Origin: Acidobacteriota bacterium | GTDB lineage: Bacteria > Acidobacteriota > Terriglobia > Bryobacterales > Bryobacteraceae | NCBI GenBank assembly: GCA_014584705.1 | Contig: JACTMJ010000029.1 | Location: forward strand, 1 to 64,000 | Reading direction: 5' to 3' | DNA: 64,000 bases | Part shown: piece by piece, positions 43,716-51,548 of the stretch | Position numbering within the stretch: position 1 is the first letter of the stretch | Layout: every line of letters begins with the position of its first letter | Program-made: the position numbers and the translations under genes | The notes under the pieces: model-generated | What the model was told of the DNA's origin: nothing | What the model saw: the letters and a program-made list of their open reading frames with translations, nothing else | Database searches by the model: none

Positions 43716-46700
43716 TTATTGGAGATCCAATAGGTAGCTTTTTACCTGGGAAAGTAGATGGCCCGGCGTGTCCCAGGGTTTCAGCGGGAGCCGCAGCACG
43801 CCGGCCGGTGTAAATTGCACATCCTCCACCCGCTGCACCATGCGCATCAGATTCTCCGGGTTCATCCGGGTCTGCGGATGAAACTTCACTTGCAGAAACT
43901 GACCCCGCTTTTCCAGGGTTTCAACGCCCAGTTCCTTCGCGATGCTCTTGCACAGCGAAAATTCCGCGAGCTGTTCCAGTTCCTCGGGCGGCGCGCCATA
44001 GCGGTCGCGCAACTCGTCCATCACCCGCTGCGCGTCCGCCGGATGCCGAATATCGGCGATCTTCTTGTAGGCGCGCAGGCGCTGCTGCTCATCCTCCACA
44101 TAACTTGCCGGGATGCGCGCTTCAAGCCCCAGGTTGATGGCGGAGTGAATCTCAGGAGGCACGTCTTCTCCCCGCATCTCGCGCACCGTCTCTTCCAGCA
44201 TCGACATGAAGGCGTCGTAGCCGATCGCGTCGATATGTCCGTGCTGCTCTCCCCCCAGCAGGTTTCCCGCGCCGCGAAGCTCGAGATCGAGCGCGGCGAT
44301 CTTGAAGCCCGCGCCCAGGTCGGAAAACTCTTTCAGCGCGGCCAGCCGCTTCCTGGCAATATCGGATAGAGTGCCGTTCGGTGGCACCAGCAAATAGGCA
44401 TAGGCACGCCGGTTCGAACGGCCCACGCGGCCGCGCAACTGGTAAAGCTCCGATAGCCCGAAGCGGTCCGCATTTTCGATCACGATCGTGTTGGCGGCCG
44501 GGATGTCCAGGCCGTTCTCCACAATACTCGTCGAAACCAGCACGTCGAACTCGTGCCGCATAAAGCCGAGAATCACCTTTTCGAGTTCCGCGTCCGCCAT
44601 CTGCCCATGCCCGACGCCCACACGCGCCCCCGGCATCAATCCGCGGATGCGGGCGGCCTGCGCGAAGACGGTCTCCACCCGGTTGTGGATGACGTAAACC
44701 TGCCCGCCCCTTGCCAGCTCCTGCTCGAGCGCGGCGCGCACGATGTCGTCCTCGTTGTGCGCCACCACCGTGTGAATCGAAAGCCGGTCCTTCGGCGGCG
44801 TCTCGATTACCGACAGATCGCGGAGCCCGAGCAGGGACATGTGCAGCGTCCTCGGGATGGGCGTCGCGGACATCGCGATCGAATCCACGTTGTGCCGCAA
44901 CTGTTTGAGCCTCTCCTTGTGCCGCACCCCGAAGCGCTGCTCCTCATCCACCACCAGCAGGCCCAGATCGTGAAACTGCACGTCTTTCGAGAGCAAACGA
45001 TGGGTGCCGATCAGAATGTCCGTCCGGCCCGCGGCAAGGTCTTCGAGGGATTGCTTGATCTCTTTCGCGCTGCGGAAGCGGCTTACCGAATCGATGCGCA
45101 CGGGAAAAGCCGCGAATCGGCGCTTGAAGGTCTCGAAGTGCTGAAAGGCCAGCACCGTGGTGGGCGCCAGCACTGCCACCTGCTTGCCGTCGCCGAGCGC
45201 CTTGAACGCGGCGCGCATGGCCACTTCAGTCTTGCCGTAGCCCACGTCTCCGCATAGCAGACGGTCCATCGGCAGTTCGCTCTCCATGTCGCGCTTGATC
45301 TCGGCGATGGCGCGGGCCTGATCCTGGGTCTCCGTGTATTCGAAGGAATCCTCAAACTCGCGCTGCCAATTGGAGTCGGCGGAAAACGAATAGCCCCGGG
45401 CAAGCTTGCGTTGCGCGTAAAGCTTCAGGAGTTCGTCCGCCATGTCGCGCATGCGGGCCTTGACGCGAGATTTTGTGCGCTGCCATGTCGCGCCGCCCAG
45501 CCGGTCGATCTGCGGCTTCGCCTCCCCGCCCCCGCGATACTTCTGAACCAGATCCATGCGCGTCAGCGGGACATAGAGCTTGCTTTCGTTGGCATACTCG
45601 ATGAGCATGAAGTCCGTCTTCGCGCCATCCTGATGCACTTCTTTCAACCCGAGGAAGCGCCCGATCCCGTGCTCCGCGTGGACGACGAAATCCCCGGGCT
45701 TCAGATCGGATACGTCCAGCGTAAACGAGGTCAGATGCTGCCCCGGACGGGAACCGCGTTCATCCGCCAGCGCGGAGCGCTCGAAGAGGTCCTCATTGCC
45801 AATAAAGGCGAGCTTCGATTCGGGCAGCAGAAAGCCGTTGGCGAGATCGCCGCGCGTGAGCAGAATCCGCGCCTGCGACACCGTGCGGTAGTTCCGCTTG
45901 CCGAGCGCCTCCCGCGCGGGATCGTCCGCCGCGAGATCGATGTCGAACGGGCAATCGTATTCCTCGAATACGTCCGCAATCCGTTCGAGTTCCCCCCCGT
46001 TCGCGGCAAAGACGACGGTCGTAAATTCCTGGTCCCGCAAATGCCGCGCTTCCTCGATCGCCTTCGCCACATGGCCGTGGAAGCGGAATCCCGGGCGCGT
46101 CGCGATATGCGCGTGGGAGCGGCTATCCTCGCTTTGCCCCAGCAATTCAAGCTGTTCCAGCAGCAGGTTTGGCCGCGCCTTGGCCAACGCGGCCCATTCC
46201 TCGTAACGGAAATACGCCCGCTCGGGAGGGATAAAACACGATTCGGCGTCCGTCAGGCGCTGCCACAGTCTCTTCGCCGCCGCCTCTGCCTGCGCGGGTT
46301 CGTCCACGGCCAGCAGACCGTTGGGCATCAGGTCCATCACGCTGTGCGTCCGCTCGCGGACCGCGGCCACCGCTTGCGGCCAGCCCTCAAAGGGCGCAGC
46401 CGTGGGGACGAGGCTCTCGCCGAGCGCCGCCTGCAGTTCCACGAAGAGCCCATGCGATTGGGGATGTTCGAGCAAGGGCGGAATCCCGCACTCCCGCATC
46501 GACCGCAGAGAGCGCTGCGTGCCCGCGTCGAAGTAGCGTATGGATTCGATCTCATCCCCGAAAAACTCCACCCGCACCGGGTTCTCTTCTTCGGCCGGAA
46601 ACACATCGAGAATGCCGCCGCGCACGGAGTAGTCGCCCACCATCTCAACCGGTTCGCTGCGCCGGTAGCCCAACGAGTCGAGGTACGCCACCACGTCTTC

Positions 46701-47198
46701 GAGCAACACCTCCTCCCCCGCGCTGAGCCGCAGCAAAAGCCGTTCGTAGAACGCCCGGTCTTCCGTGCGCATCATCGCGGAGGCGATCGGCGTGACCACC
46801 AGCGATGTCTGCGCCGTCGCCATGCGGTGCAATGCGATGGCGCGCTGTTTGAGGATCGCGCCGTGCGGCGATAGCCGCTGGAAGGGCAACACATCGAGAG
46901 CCGGCAGCAGGAGCGGCGGCTTGCACCGGTCAGATTCCGGCAGGAATCGGGAGAACGCCAGCGCGCAGCGGTGCAGCGCTTCCGCTTCCTTGTTGCTCGC
47001 CGTAATCGCCAGCACCGGGCGCTGAAGCCGGAAGGCGGAAAGGGTAAGGTACAGTGCCTTCGCTTCGGCATTCAGTCCGGTGAGAATCCGCTGGACGGGC
47101 GGGCCCGCGAGGGCGGCTTCAAACGCACGGATTCCTTCCGCGAAGGGTTCCTCCGCGGCAAGCGCCACCAGCAACTGCGCAATCCGATTCTCCAGCAA
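43716..47198 (-). CDS. mfd: Transcription-repair coupling factor
   Basis: An 1160-aa protein of full family length. The N-terminal UvrB-like region has GDYSVRGGILDVFPAEEENPVRVEFFGDEIESIRYFD (about 180-215). The RNA-polymerase-interaction domain contains KPGDFVVHAEHGIGRFLGL (about 495). The helicase core has Walker A GDVGYGKTEVAMRAAF near 648, motif II VVDEEQRFGV near 748, SATPIPRTLHMSL, and motif VI QLRGRVGRSN. A TRCF C-terminal domain follows. It removes stalled RNA polymerase and recruits UvrA. It is flanked by hldE and the PPIase gene within 30 bp on each side. Confidence 0.97.
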   Translation of the reverse strand: MLENRIAQLLVALAAEEPFAEGIRAFEAALAGPPVQRILTGLNAEAKALYLTLSAFRLQRPVLAITASNKEAEALHRCALAFSRFLPESDRCKPPLLLPALDVLPFQRLSPHGAILKQRAIALHRMATAQTSLVVTPIASAMMRTEDRAFYERLLLRLSAGEEVLLEDVVAYLDSLGYRRSEPVEMVGDYSVRGGILDVFPAEEENPVRVEFFGDEIESIRYFDAGTQRSLRSMRECGIPPLLEHPQSHGLFVELQAALGESLVPTAAPFEGWPQAVAAVRERTHSVMDLMPNGLLAVDEPAQAEAAAKRLWQRLTDAESCFIPPERAYFRYEEWAALAKARPNLLLEQLELLGQSEDSRSHAHIATRPGFRFHGHVAKAIEEARHLRDQEFTTVVFAANGGELERIADVFEEYDCPFDIDLAADDPAREALGKRNYRTVSQARILLTRGDLANGFLLPESKLAFIGNEDLFERSALADERGSRPGQHLTSFTLDVSDLKPGDFVVHAEHGIGRFLGLKEVHQDGAKTDFMLIEYANESKLYVPLTRMDLVQKYRGGGEAKPQIDRLGGATWQRTKSRVKARMRDMADELLKLYAQRKLARGYSFSADSNWQREFEDSFEYTETQDQARAIAEIKRDMESELPMDRLLCGDVGYGKTEVAMRAAFKALGDGKQVAVLAPTTVLAFQHFETFKRRFAAFPVRIDSVSRFRSAKEIKQSLEDLAAGRTDILIGTHRLLSKDVQFHDLGLLVVDEEQRFGVRHKERLKQLRHNVDSIAMSATPIPRTLHMSLLGLRDLSVIETPPKDRLSIHTVVAHNEDDIVRAALEQELARGGQVYVIHNRVETVFAQAARIRGLMPGARVGVGHGQMADAELEKVILGFMRHEFDVLVSTSIVENGLDIPAANTIVIENADRFGLSELYQLRGRVGRSNRRAYAYLLVPPNGTLSDIARKRLAALKEFSDLGAGFKIAALDLELRGAGNLLGGEQHGHIDAIGYDAFMSMLEETVREMRGEDVPPEIHSAINLGLEARIPASYVEDEQQRLRAYKKIADIRHPADAQRVMDELRDRYGAPPEELEQLAEFSLCKSIAKELGVETLEKRGQFLQVKFHPQTRMNPENLMRMVQRVEDVQFTPAGVLRLPLKPWDTPGHLLSQVKSYLLDLQ

Positions 47199-47225
47199 AA
47201 TGCAGCGACCAGGCCCTCCCGCCGC

Positions 47226-47693
47226 CTAACGGCCGAGAGCCACTTCCACCAAATTCGTCGTCGAATACCCCGGCTCCAGGGGCAGCGCTTCCACGCGCCC
47301 CCCCGCGGCCTCCACTTCTTCCCTGCCCGCAATGAAATGGGCCCAATCCGCCCCCTTCACCAGAACGTCCGGGAGCACCGCGGCAATCAACTCGCGCGGC
47401 GTATCTTCGTCGAACAGGACAACGGCATCCACCGCTTCGAGTTGCAGGGCGAGCCTTGCTCTCGTCCGCTCGTCCAGTATCGGCCGCGAGAGGCCCTTCA
47501 GCCGCTGCACGCTGTCGTCCGTATTGAGTGCCAGAATCAGCAGATCCCCGAGCGCGCGCGCACGTTCCAGCAGCCGCACGTGGCCCGGATGAAGAATGTC
47601 ATAGCAGCCGTTGGTGAACACCACCGTCTTTCCGGCCGCCTTCCATTCGGCACGTCTTGCAACCAGGTCTTCGCGGGAATAAAAAACGCTCAT
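47226..47693 (-). CDS. hldE: D-glycero-beta-D-manno-heptose 1-phosphate adenylyltransferase (RfaE domain II)
   Basis: A 155-aa protein from ATG 47693; the frame opens earlier at a TTG without homology. The cytidylyltransferase-like fold is shown by VVFTNGCYDILHPGHVRLLERA (HxGH motif), LILALNTDDSVQRLKG and the C-terminal PGYSTTNLV. In E. coli this activity is the second half of the bifunctional HldE; here it stands alone as RfaE2. It makes ADP-heptose for the lipopolysaccharide inner core. Confidence 0.9.
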   Translation of the reverse strand: MSVFYSREDLVARRAEWKAAGKTVVFTNGCYDILHPGHVRLLERARALGDLLILALNTDDSVQRLKGLSRPILDERTRARLALQLEAVDAVVLFDEDTPRELIAAVLPDVLVKGADWAHFIAGREEVEAAGGRVEALPLEPGYSTTNLVEVALGR

Positions 47694-47764
47694 TCGACGA
47701 GTGCCTACACTCTCAGGGTAGCAGGACAATTCCCTCCGCAAACGCCGCTCCGCTCCATCCGCCG

Positions 47765-48556
47765 CTACTCCCCGGCGCCGGATTCAAAACGGTACCCCAC
47801 CCCACGCACCGTAAGCAAATGCTTTGGATTCTGGGGATCGGTTTCGAGATACCGTCGCAGCCTCACAATGAAATTGTCGATCGCCCGCGTATCGGTGTCC
47901 TCATGCAGCCCCCACACGTCTTCGAGCAGGCTCTTTCGGCTCACCGCCCGGCCTTCATGCTCAATCAGATACTTCAGCAGATTCGATTCCATCAGCGTCA
48001 GCGGCACTTCCCGCTCTCCGTCTAGGATCTTGAGGTCGTCGAACAGAATCACCTTCTCACCCAGTTCGAAGCAGACGGGGAGCCCGTTCAGCGGGCTGGC
48101 TTTCCCGGGCTTCTCGGCCTGTCTTGCCCAGAAGGTGCGGCGCAACAGAGCCTGGATGCGAGCGAGCAGCACGGCCAGTTCAAACGGCTTTGCCAGGTAG
48201 TCGTCCGCCCCGGCGGCGAATCCGTTCACGACATCCTCCGGACGCCCGCGTGCCGTCAGCATCAGCACCGGCACGTAGTTTCCCGCCGCCCGGAGAGTTT
48301 CGGCCACCTCGAAACCGGAAATCCCTGGCAGCATGACGTCGAGAACGATCAGATCGAACGGCTCCCGCGCTCTCTCGCAGCTTCGCAGCGCGCTTTCGCC
48401 GTCCTCCGCCAGCGTCACGATGTAGCCCTCCGCCTCCAGGTTGAATCGCAAGCCCACGGCGATGTGGTTTTCGTCTTCCACCACCAGCAAACGCCGCGTG
48501 TTCTTCCCGGCGTCGGCCCGCTCCGGCCCCGCGAACTGCCCGGCAAACGGGTTCAT
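47765..48556 (-). CDS. OmpR/PhoB-family response regulator
   Basis: A 263-aa protein. The receiver domain begins LLVVEDENHIAVGL at about residue 23, with phospho-acceptor Asp73 (LIVLDVMLPG) and the conserved lysine in LAKPFEL. The DNA-binding winged helix is at about 165-260: VPLTLMESNLLKYLIEHEGRAVSRKSLLEDVWG and RAIDNFIVRLRRYLE, ending VRGVGYRFE. It has an unusual N-terminal extension of about 20 residues. It overlaps the upstream histidine kinase by four bases, so the two form a pair. Confidence 0.95.
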   Translation of the reverse strand: MNPFAGQFAGPERADAGKNTRRLLVVEDENHIAVGLRFNLEAEGYIVTLAEDGESALRSCERAREPFDLIVLDVMLPGISGFEVAETLRAAGNYVPVLMLTARGRPEDVVNGFAAGADDYLAKPFELAVLLARIQALLRRTFWARQAEKPGKASPLNGLPVCFELGEKVILFDDLKILDGEREVPLTLMESNLLKYLIEHEGRAVSRKSLLEDVWGLHEDTDTRAIDNFIVRLRRYLETDPQNPKHLLTVRGVGYRFESGAGE

Positions 48557-49527
48557 GGCTCCACCTTCCGATGCGTATCCATGCTGGTTGGGCTGATACC
48601 CGCCGGCGGCGGGAGCGCCCCGCGCGGCGCGGCCGGCAAGTCAAGCGTAAAGATGCTTCCATGCCCCGGCCCTTCACTCTCGGCGAAGACTTTGCCGGAG
48701 TGCCTTTTGGCGACGTTGCGCACGATGTATAAACCCAGGCCCGTCCCCTTCACCCGCAGGCCACCCGCCGCGTGGCCCCGATAAAACCGTTTGAAAATCC
48801 GGCCCAGTTCGGATCGCGAAATTCCCACTCCTTCGTCGCTCACCCGAAACTGCACCCGCCCCGCTTCGCCCGTCTGTACCGTCGCCACAACGCGGATGTT
48901 CTTCCCCGAATACTTCACCGCATTGTCGACCAGGTTCACCATCGCCGCCTGCAGATCGTCCGGATCTCCCAGCACCTCGCACTGCGCGGGCATCGCGCAG
49001 CGATTGGTGAGCTTCAGTTGCTCTTCCGTGATGTGGTAACGCCGCAGACAAATTTCGGTCGCTTCGGCGGCCAGTTCCGCCAGATTCACCCGGATCGGGC
49101 TGCGTTGATTGCGGGAAGCGCTCACCGCTCCGGCGCGAAGCACCATTTCAATGGTGCCCTGCAGGCGCTCCGTGTCCCGCAGCATCGTTTCGTAGAACTC
49201 TTCCCGCGTTGCGGGGTCCACTTCTCGCGATTGCAGCGTTTCTAAATAGAGGCGAATGGAGGCAATTGGCGTTTTCAGTTCGTGCGTGACCGCGTTGAGA
49301 AAGCCGTCCTGCTGCTCATTCCTGCGGATCTCCCGCACTAGAAAGATCGTGTTCAGCACCACCCCCGCGATTACCAGAAGGCTCACGATCACGCCCAACG
49401 CCAGCAGCAAGCCCTCCCGCCAGCTGATCACGATCCACCCGATGTTCAGTGCCACCGTGAGGGCAACCACCAGGATGCCCATGCTGATGAAGATCGGGAT
49501 TGACCGTCGATGTCCGGTTCGCGTCAT
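48553..49527 (-). CDS. Sensor histidine kinase
   Basis: A 324-aa protein from ATG 49527; TTG starts four codons upstream are possible. Two membrane segments (about 10-33 and 40-63) are separated by a very short loop, so there is almost no periplasmic sensor. The HisKA box has FLNAVTHELKTPIASIRLYLETL with His82. The ATPase domain shows DNAVKYSGKN (N box), SDEGVGIS (G1), and KGTGLGLYIVRNV (G2). It probably senses a membrane or cytoplasmic signal and phosphorylates the overlapping response regulator. Confidence 0.93.
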   Translation of the reverse strand: MTRTGHRRSIPIFISMGILVVALTVALNIGWIVISWREGLLLALGVIVSLLVIAGVVLNTIFLVREIRRNEQQDGFLNAVTHELKTPIASIRLYLETLQSREVDPATREEFYETMLRDTERLQGTIEMVLRAGAVSASRNQRSPIRVNLAELAAEATEICLRRYHITEEQLKLTNRCAMPAQCEVLGDPDDLQAAMVNLVDNAVKYSGKNIRVVATVQTGEAGRVQFRVSDEGVGISRSELGRIFKRFYRGHAAGGLRVKGTGLGLYIVRNVAKRHSGKVFAESEGPGHGSIFTLDLPAAPRGALPPPAGISPTSMDTHRKVEP

Positions 49528-49584
49528 GGCCGGCAACAACCCTCGGCTGGTGTAAGCTGCGCCCGCGTCCGGCGCATCACGCGG

Positions 49585-50463
49585 TTAGTTTGAACCGCGC
49601 GCCTGCTCCAATCTTCTCTCCAACCCCGCCGCCTGCGCATTCAGGTTGTTGATCTGGGCCACCTGATCGTCGAGGTTCGTCGCGGCCGATTGCATCCGCG
49701 TAATCTCCGCCCCCATGCCGCTCTGTCCGCGCGCGTCCGTGTCGATGCGGACGGCCATTGTACGCAGGTTATCGCTCAACTCCCTCATGCGCCGGCTGGC
49801 CTGCTCCAGCACGCGCAGACGCCGGCGGTTCACGTCCTCCAGATCGGCAATGGTCTTCGAAACCACGTCCAATTGCCGGCTCGATTCCTGGTTCGAATCC
49901 TTGTAGCGCTGGTAGGCCGCTTCCAGCGAAGCGAGCGTCTTCTCCTTGGTCTTCACCTGCTCCTGCAGCGCCGCGATCAGGCGTCGTGAACTCTCGCGCT
50001 GGCTCTCCAGGTCGCTCCCATCCTTCCGCAGTTTCTCGTTCTCCTGCTGAATCGTCGCAAGGTTCTGTTCGAGCGTCACCACCTTCTTCGAAAGCTCTTC
50101 GCTCGATGCCCGGGCCTCTCCCAGCGCCTGCTGGTATTGGGCGGCGGTAACCGCATCCCTGGAACGCGCGCGCTCGGTTTCCCTCTGCTTCCGCAGCGCT
50201 GCTTCCACTTCCTTGTTCCCGCCCGCCGCCAGTTCCTCCATGGAATGCTCCATGGTAGACAGCCTCTCGCGCAATTGTGCGGCTTGGTCGAGCAGTTCCT
50301 TCTTCTCCGCGTCGATTGCCGTCGCACGCGCTTGCTCGTGCTCCAGATTGCGGGCGTTCACCAGCATGCCGATTCCCAGCCCCCCGGCCAATGCGGCCAG
50401 CACGACGATCAGAACCCACAGCCATTTGGCGGACTTTCGCGCGGCGTTTGGCGATGCGGTCAT
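49585..50463 (-). CDS. Membrane-anchored coiled-coil protein, unknown function
   Basis: A 292-aa protein. One membrane segment (about 13-35, WLWVLIVVLAALAGGLGIGML) is followed by roughly 250 residues of continuous heptad-like coiled coil rich in Glu, Lys, Gln, Leu and Arg. No catalytic motif is seen. It precedes the histidine kinase gene by about 60 bp on the same strand and could be a structural or tethering partner in the envelope. Confidence 0.75.
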   Translation of the reverse strand: MTASPNAARKSAKWLWVLIVVLAALAGGLGIGMLVNARNLEHEQARATAIDAEKKELLDQAAQLRERLSTMEHSMEELAAGGNKEVEAALRKQRETERARSRDAVTAAQYQQALGEARASSEELSKKVVTLEQNLATIQQENEKLRKDGSDLESQRESSRRLIAALQEQVKTKEKTLASLEAAYQRYKDSNQESSRQLDVVSKTIADLEDVNRRRLRVLEQASRRMRELSDNLRTMAVRIDTDARGQSGMGAEITRMQSAATNLDDQVAQINNLNAQAAGLERRLEQARGSN

Positions 50464-50534
50464 GGCATTGCTCCTTGTGAATCGTCTCTCCCCGCTCTTC
50501 CCGGTGGCGGCGTGGCGAGGGCGGTGTCCCGAAA

Positions 50535-51548
50535 CTATCTTGGAATATCGAACGCGCCGCGGTATTCGATCGGCCCGGATGGATGCTCCAGGGTCAGCGA
50601 AACCGAACCGGAAACGCCTTCCGGCACCGCCACCTCAACGATGTCCATGGCCTGAATTGCATTCACCATATCACCAATCGCCACCGGGATCTCCGCGATG
50701 GAACGGCAGAACACGCTCCGCCCCCCCGTGGCCTGTGCCAGCCGTTTGATCCCGGTCTGGTAGGCCTCGTTGAGCGTATCGTTCCTGTAGTTCAGGTGAA
50801 CCACGAAGATCGGCACGCTCGTACGCAGGAGTTCGTTGGTGAGCGTGTTCACCTTCTCCCGAATCAGCGAATCCGGAAAACGTCGGCTCAGGTCCCGGCT
50901 GTCGGCGCTATTGATCACCGGGTTCGTGTAATCCTGACGGTAATTGTGGATCTCGCTGTCGGTGACATAGAGCACCGCGGCGCGCACCGGGTTCTGGCGC
51001 ATCACCGGGTCGGTCACTCCGGCGATCACATCCACCATCTCAAAGAAACCGGCTCTGCCGCTCATCGGCAAGGTTGCCAGCGTCTCGGCGAAGACTTCGC
51101 GATCCGTCGAGGGGTCGAGCAGCACCATCGGCTGCTCGGGAATGCGAAGCAGCGAAGTGTACACCTGCGGCTTCACTTCGCGCACCGCCTGCGAGAGCGC
51201 CGTCTTCGCGGCTTCCGTCAGGATCAGCGCCTCGGAAAAATCAATCGCCACAAACAGCAATATGGGCGTTGCGCTGTCCCGCACCGAGATCACCTTCGCT
51301 TGTGCCGTCCCGAACTTGGCCGCGAACGAATCCGGGCGGAGATCGGCCGCGGGAGCGTTGCCGGCCCACACTGGCGTCAACACGCTGGAGTACCGGCGCT
51401 TCTCCTTCCGGTGCGAGCCTTCCTCACTCGCGCGTGGCTTGCGTTTGCCGGCCGGCCCGGGCGCTTGCCCTTCCGTTCCTCCCGACAACGCACCCGCCGC
51501 AAGCATGCCAATCAACAGCAGGGAAAGGAATCGCATGGAAACTCGCAT
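50535..51548 (-). CDS. VWFA-related acidobacterial-type secreted protein
   Basis: A 337-aa protein with an export signal (about 5-28). The von Willebrand A-like core starts PILLFVAIDFSEALILTEAAK; Asp103 and Ser105 keep part of the MIDAS DxSxS metal site, which is therefore degenerate. Later VYTSLLRIPEQPMVLLDPSTDRE, AAVLYVTDSEI and GIKRLAQATGGRSVFCRS complete the fold. Such proteins are multiplied in Acidobacteria, with unknown ligands. The ATG overlaps the stop of the TonB-type barrel gene by one base, implying translational coupling. A Met at residue 5 is an alternative start. Confidence 0.85.
   Translation of the reverse strand: MRVSMRFLSLLLIGMLAAGALSGGTEGQAPGPAGKRKPRASEEGSHRKEKRRYSSVLTPVWAGNAPAADLRPDSFAAKFGTAQAKVISVRDSATPILLFVAIDFSEALILTEAAKTALSQAVREVKPQVYTSLLRIPEQPMVLLDPSTDREVFAETLATLPMSGRAGFFEMVDVIAGVTDPVMRQNPVRAAVLYVTDSEIHNYRQDYTNPVINSADSRDLSRRFPDSLIREKVNTLTNELLRTSVPIFVVHLNYRNDTLNEAYQTGIKRLAQATGGRSVFCRSIAEIPVAIGDMVNAIQAMDIVEVAVPEGVSGSVSLTLEHPSGPIEYRGAFDIPR

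Noticed and set aside
45411-46874. 487-codon plus-strand frame
   Set aside because: Shadow of mfd.
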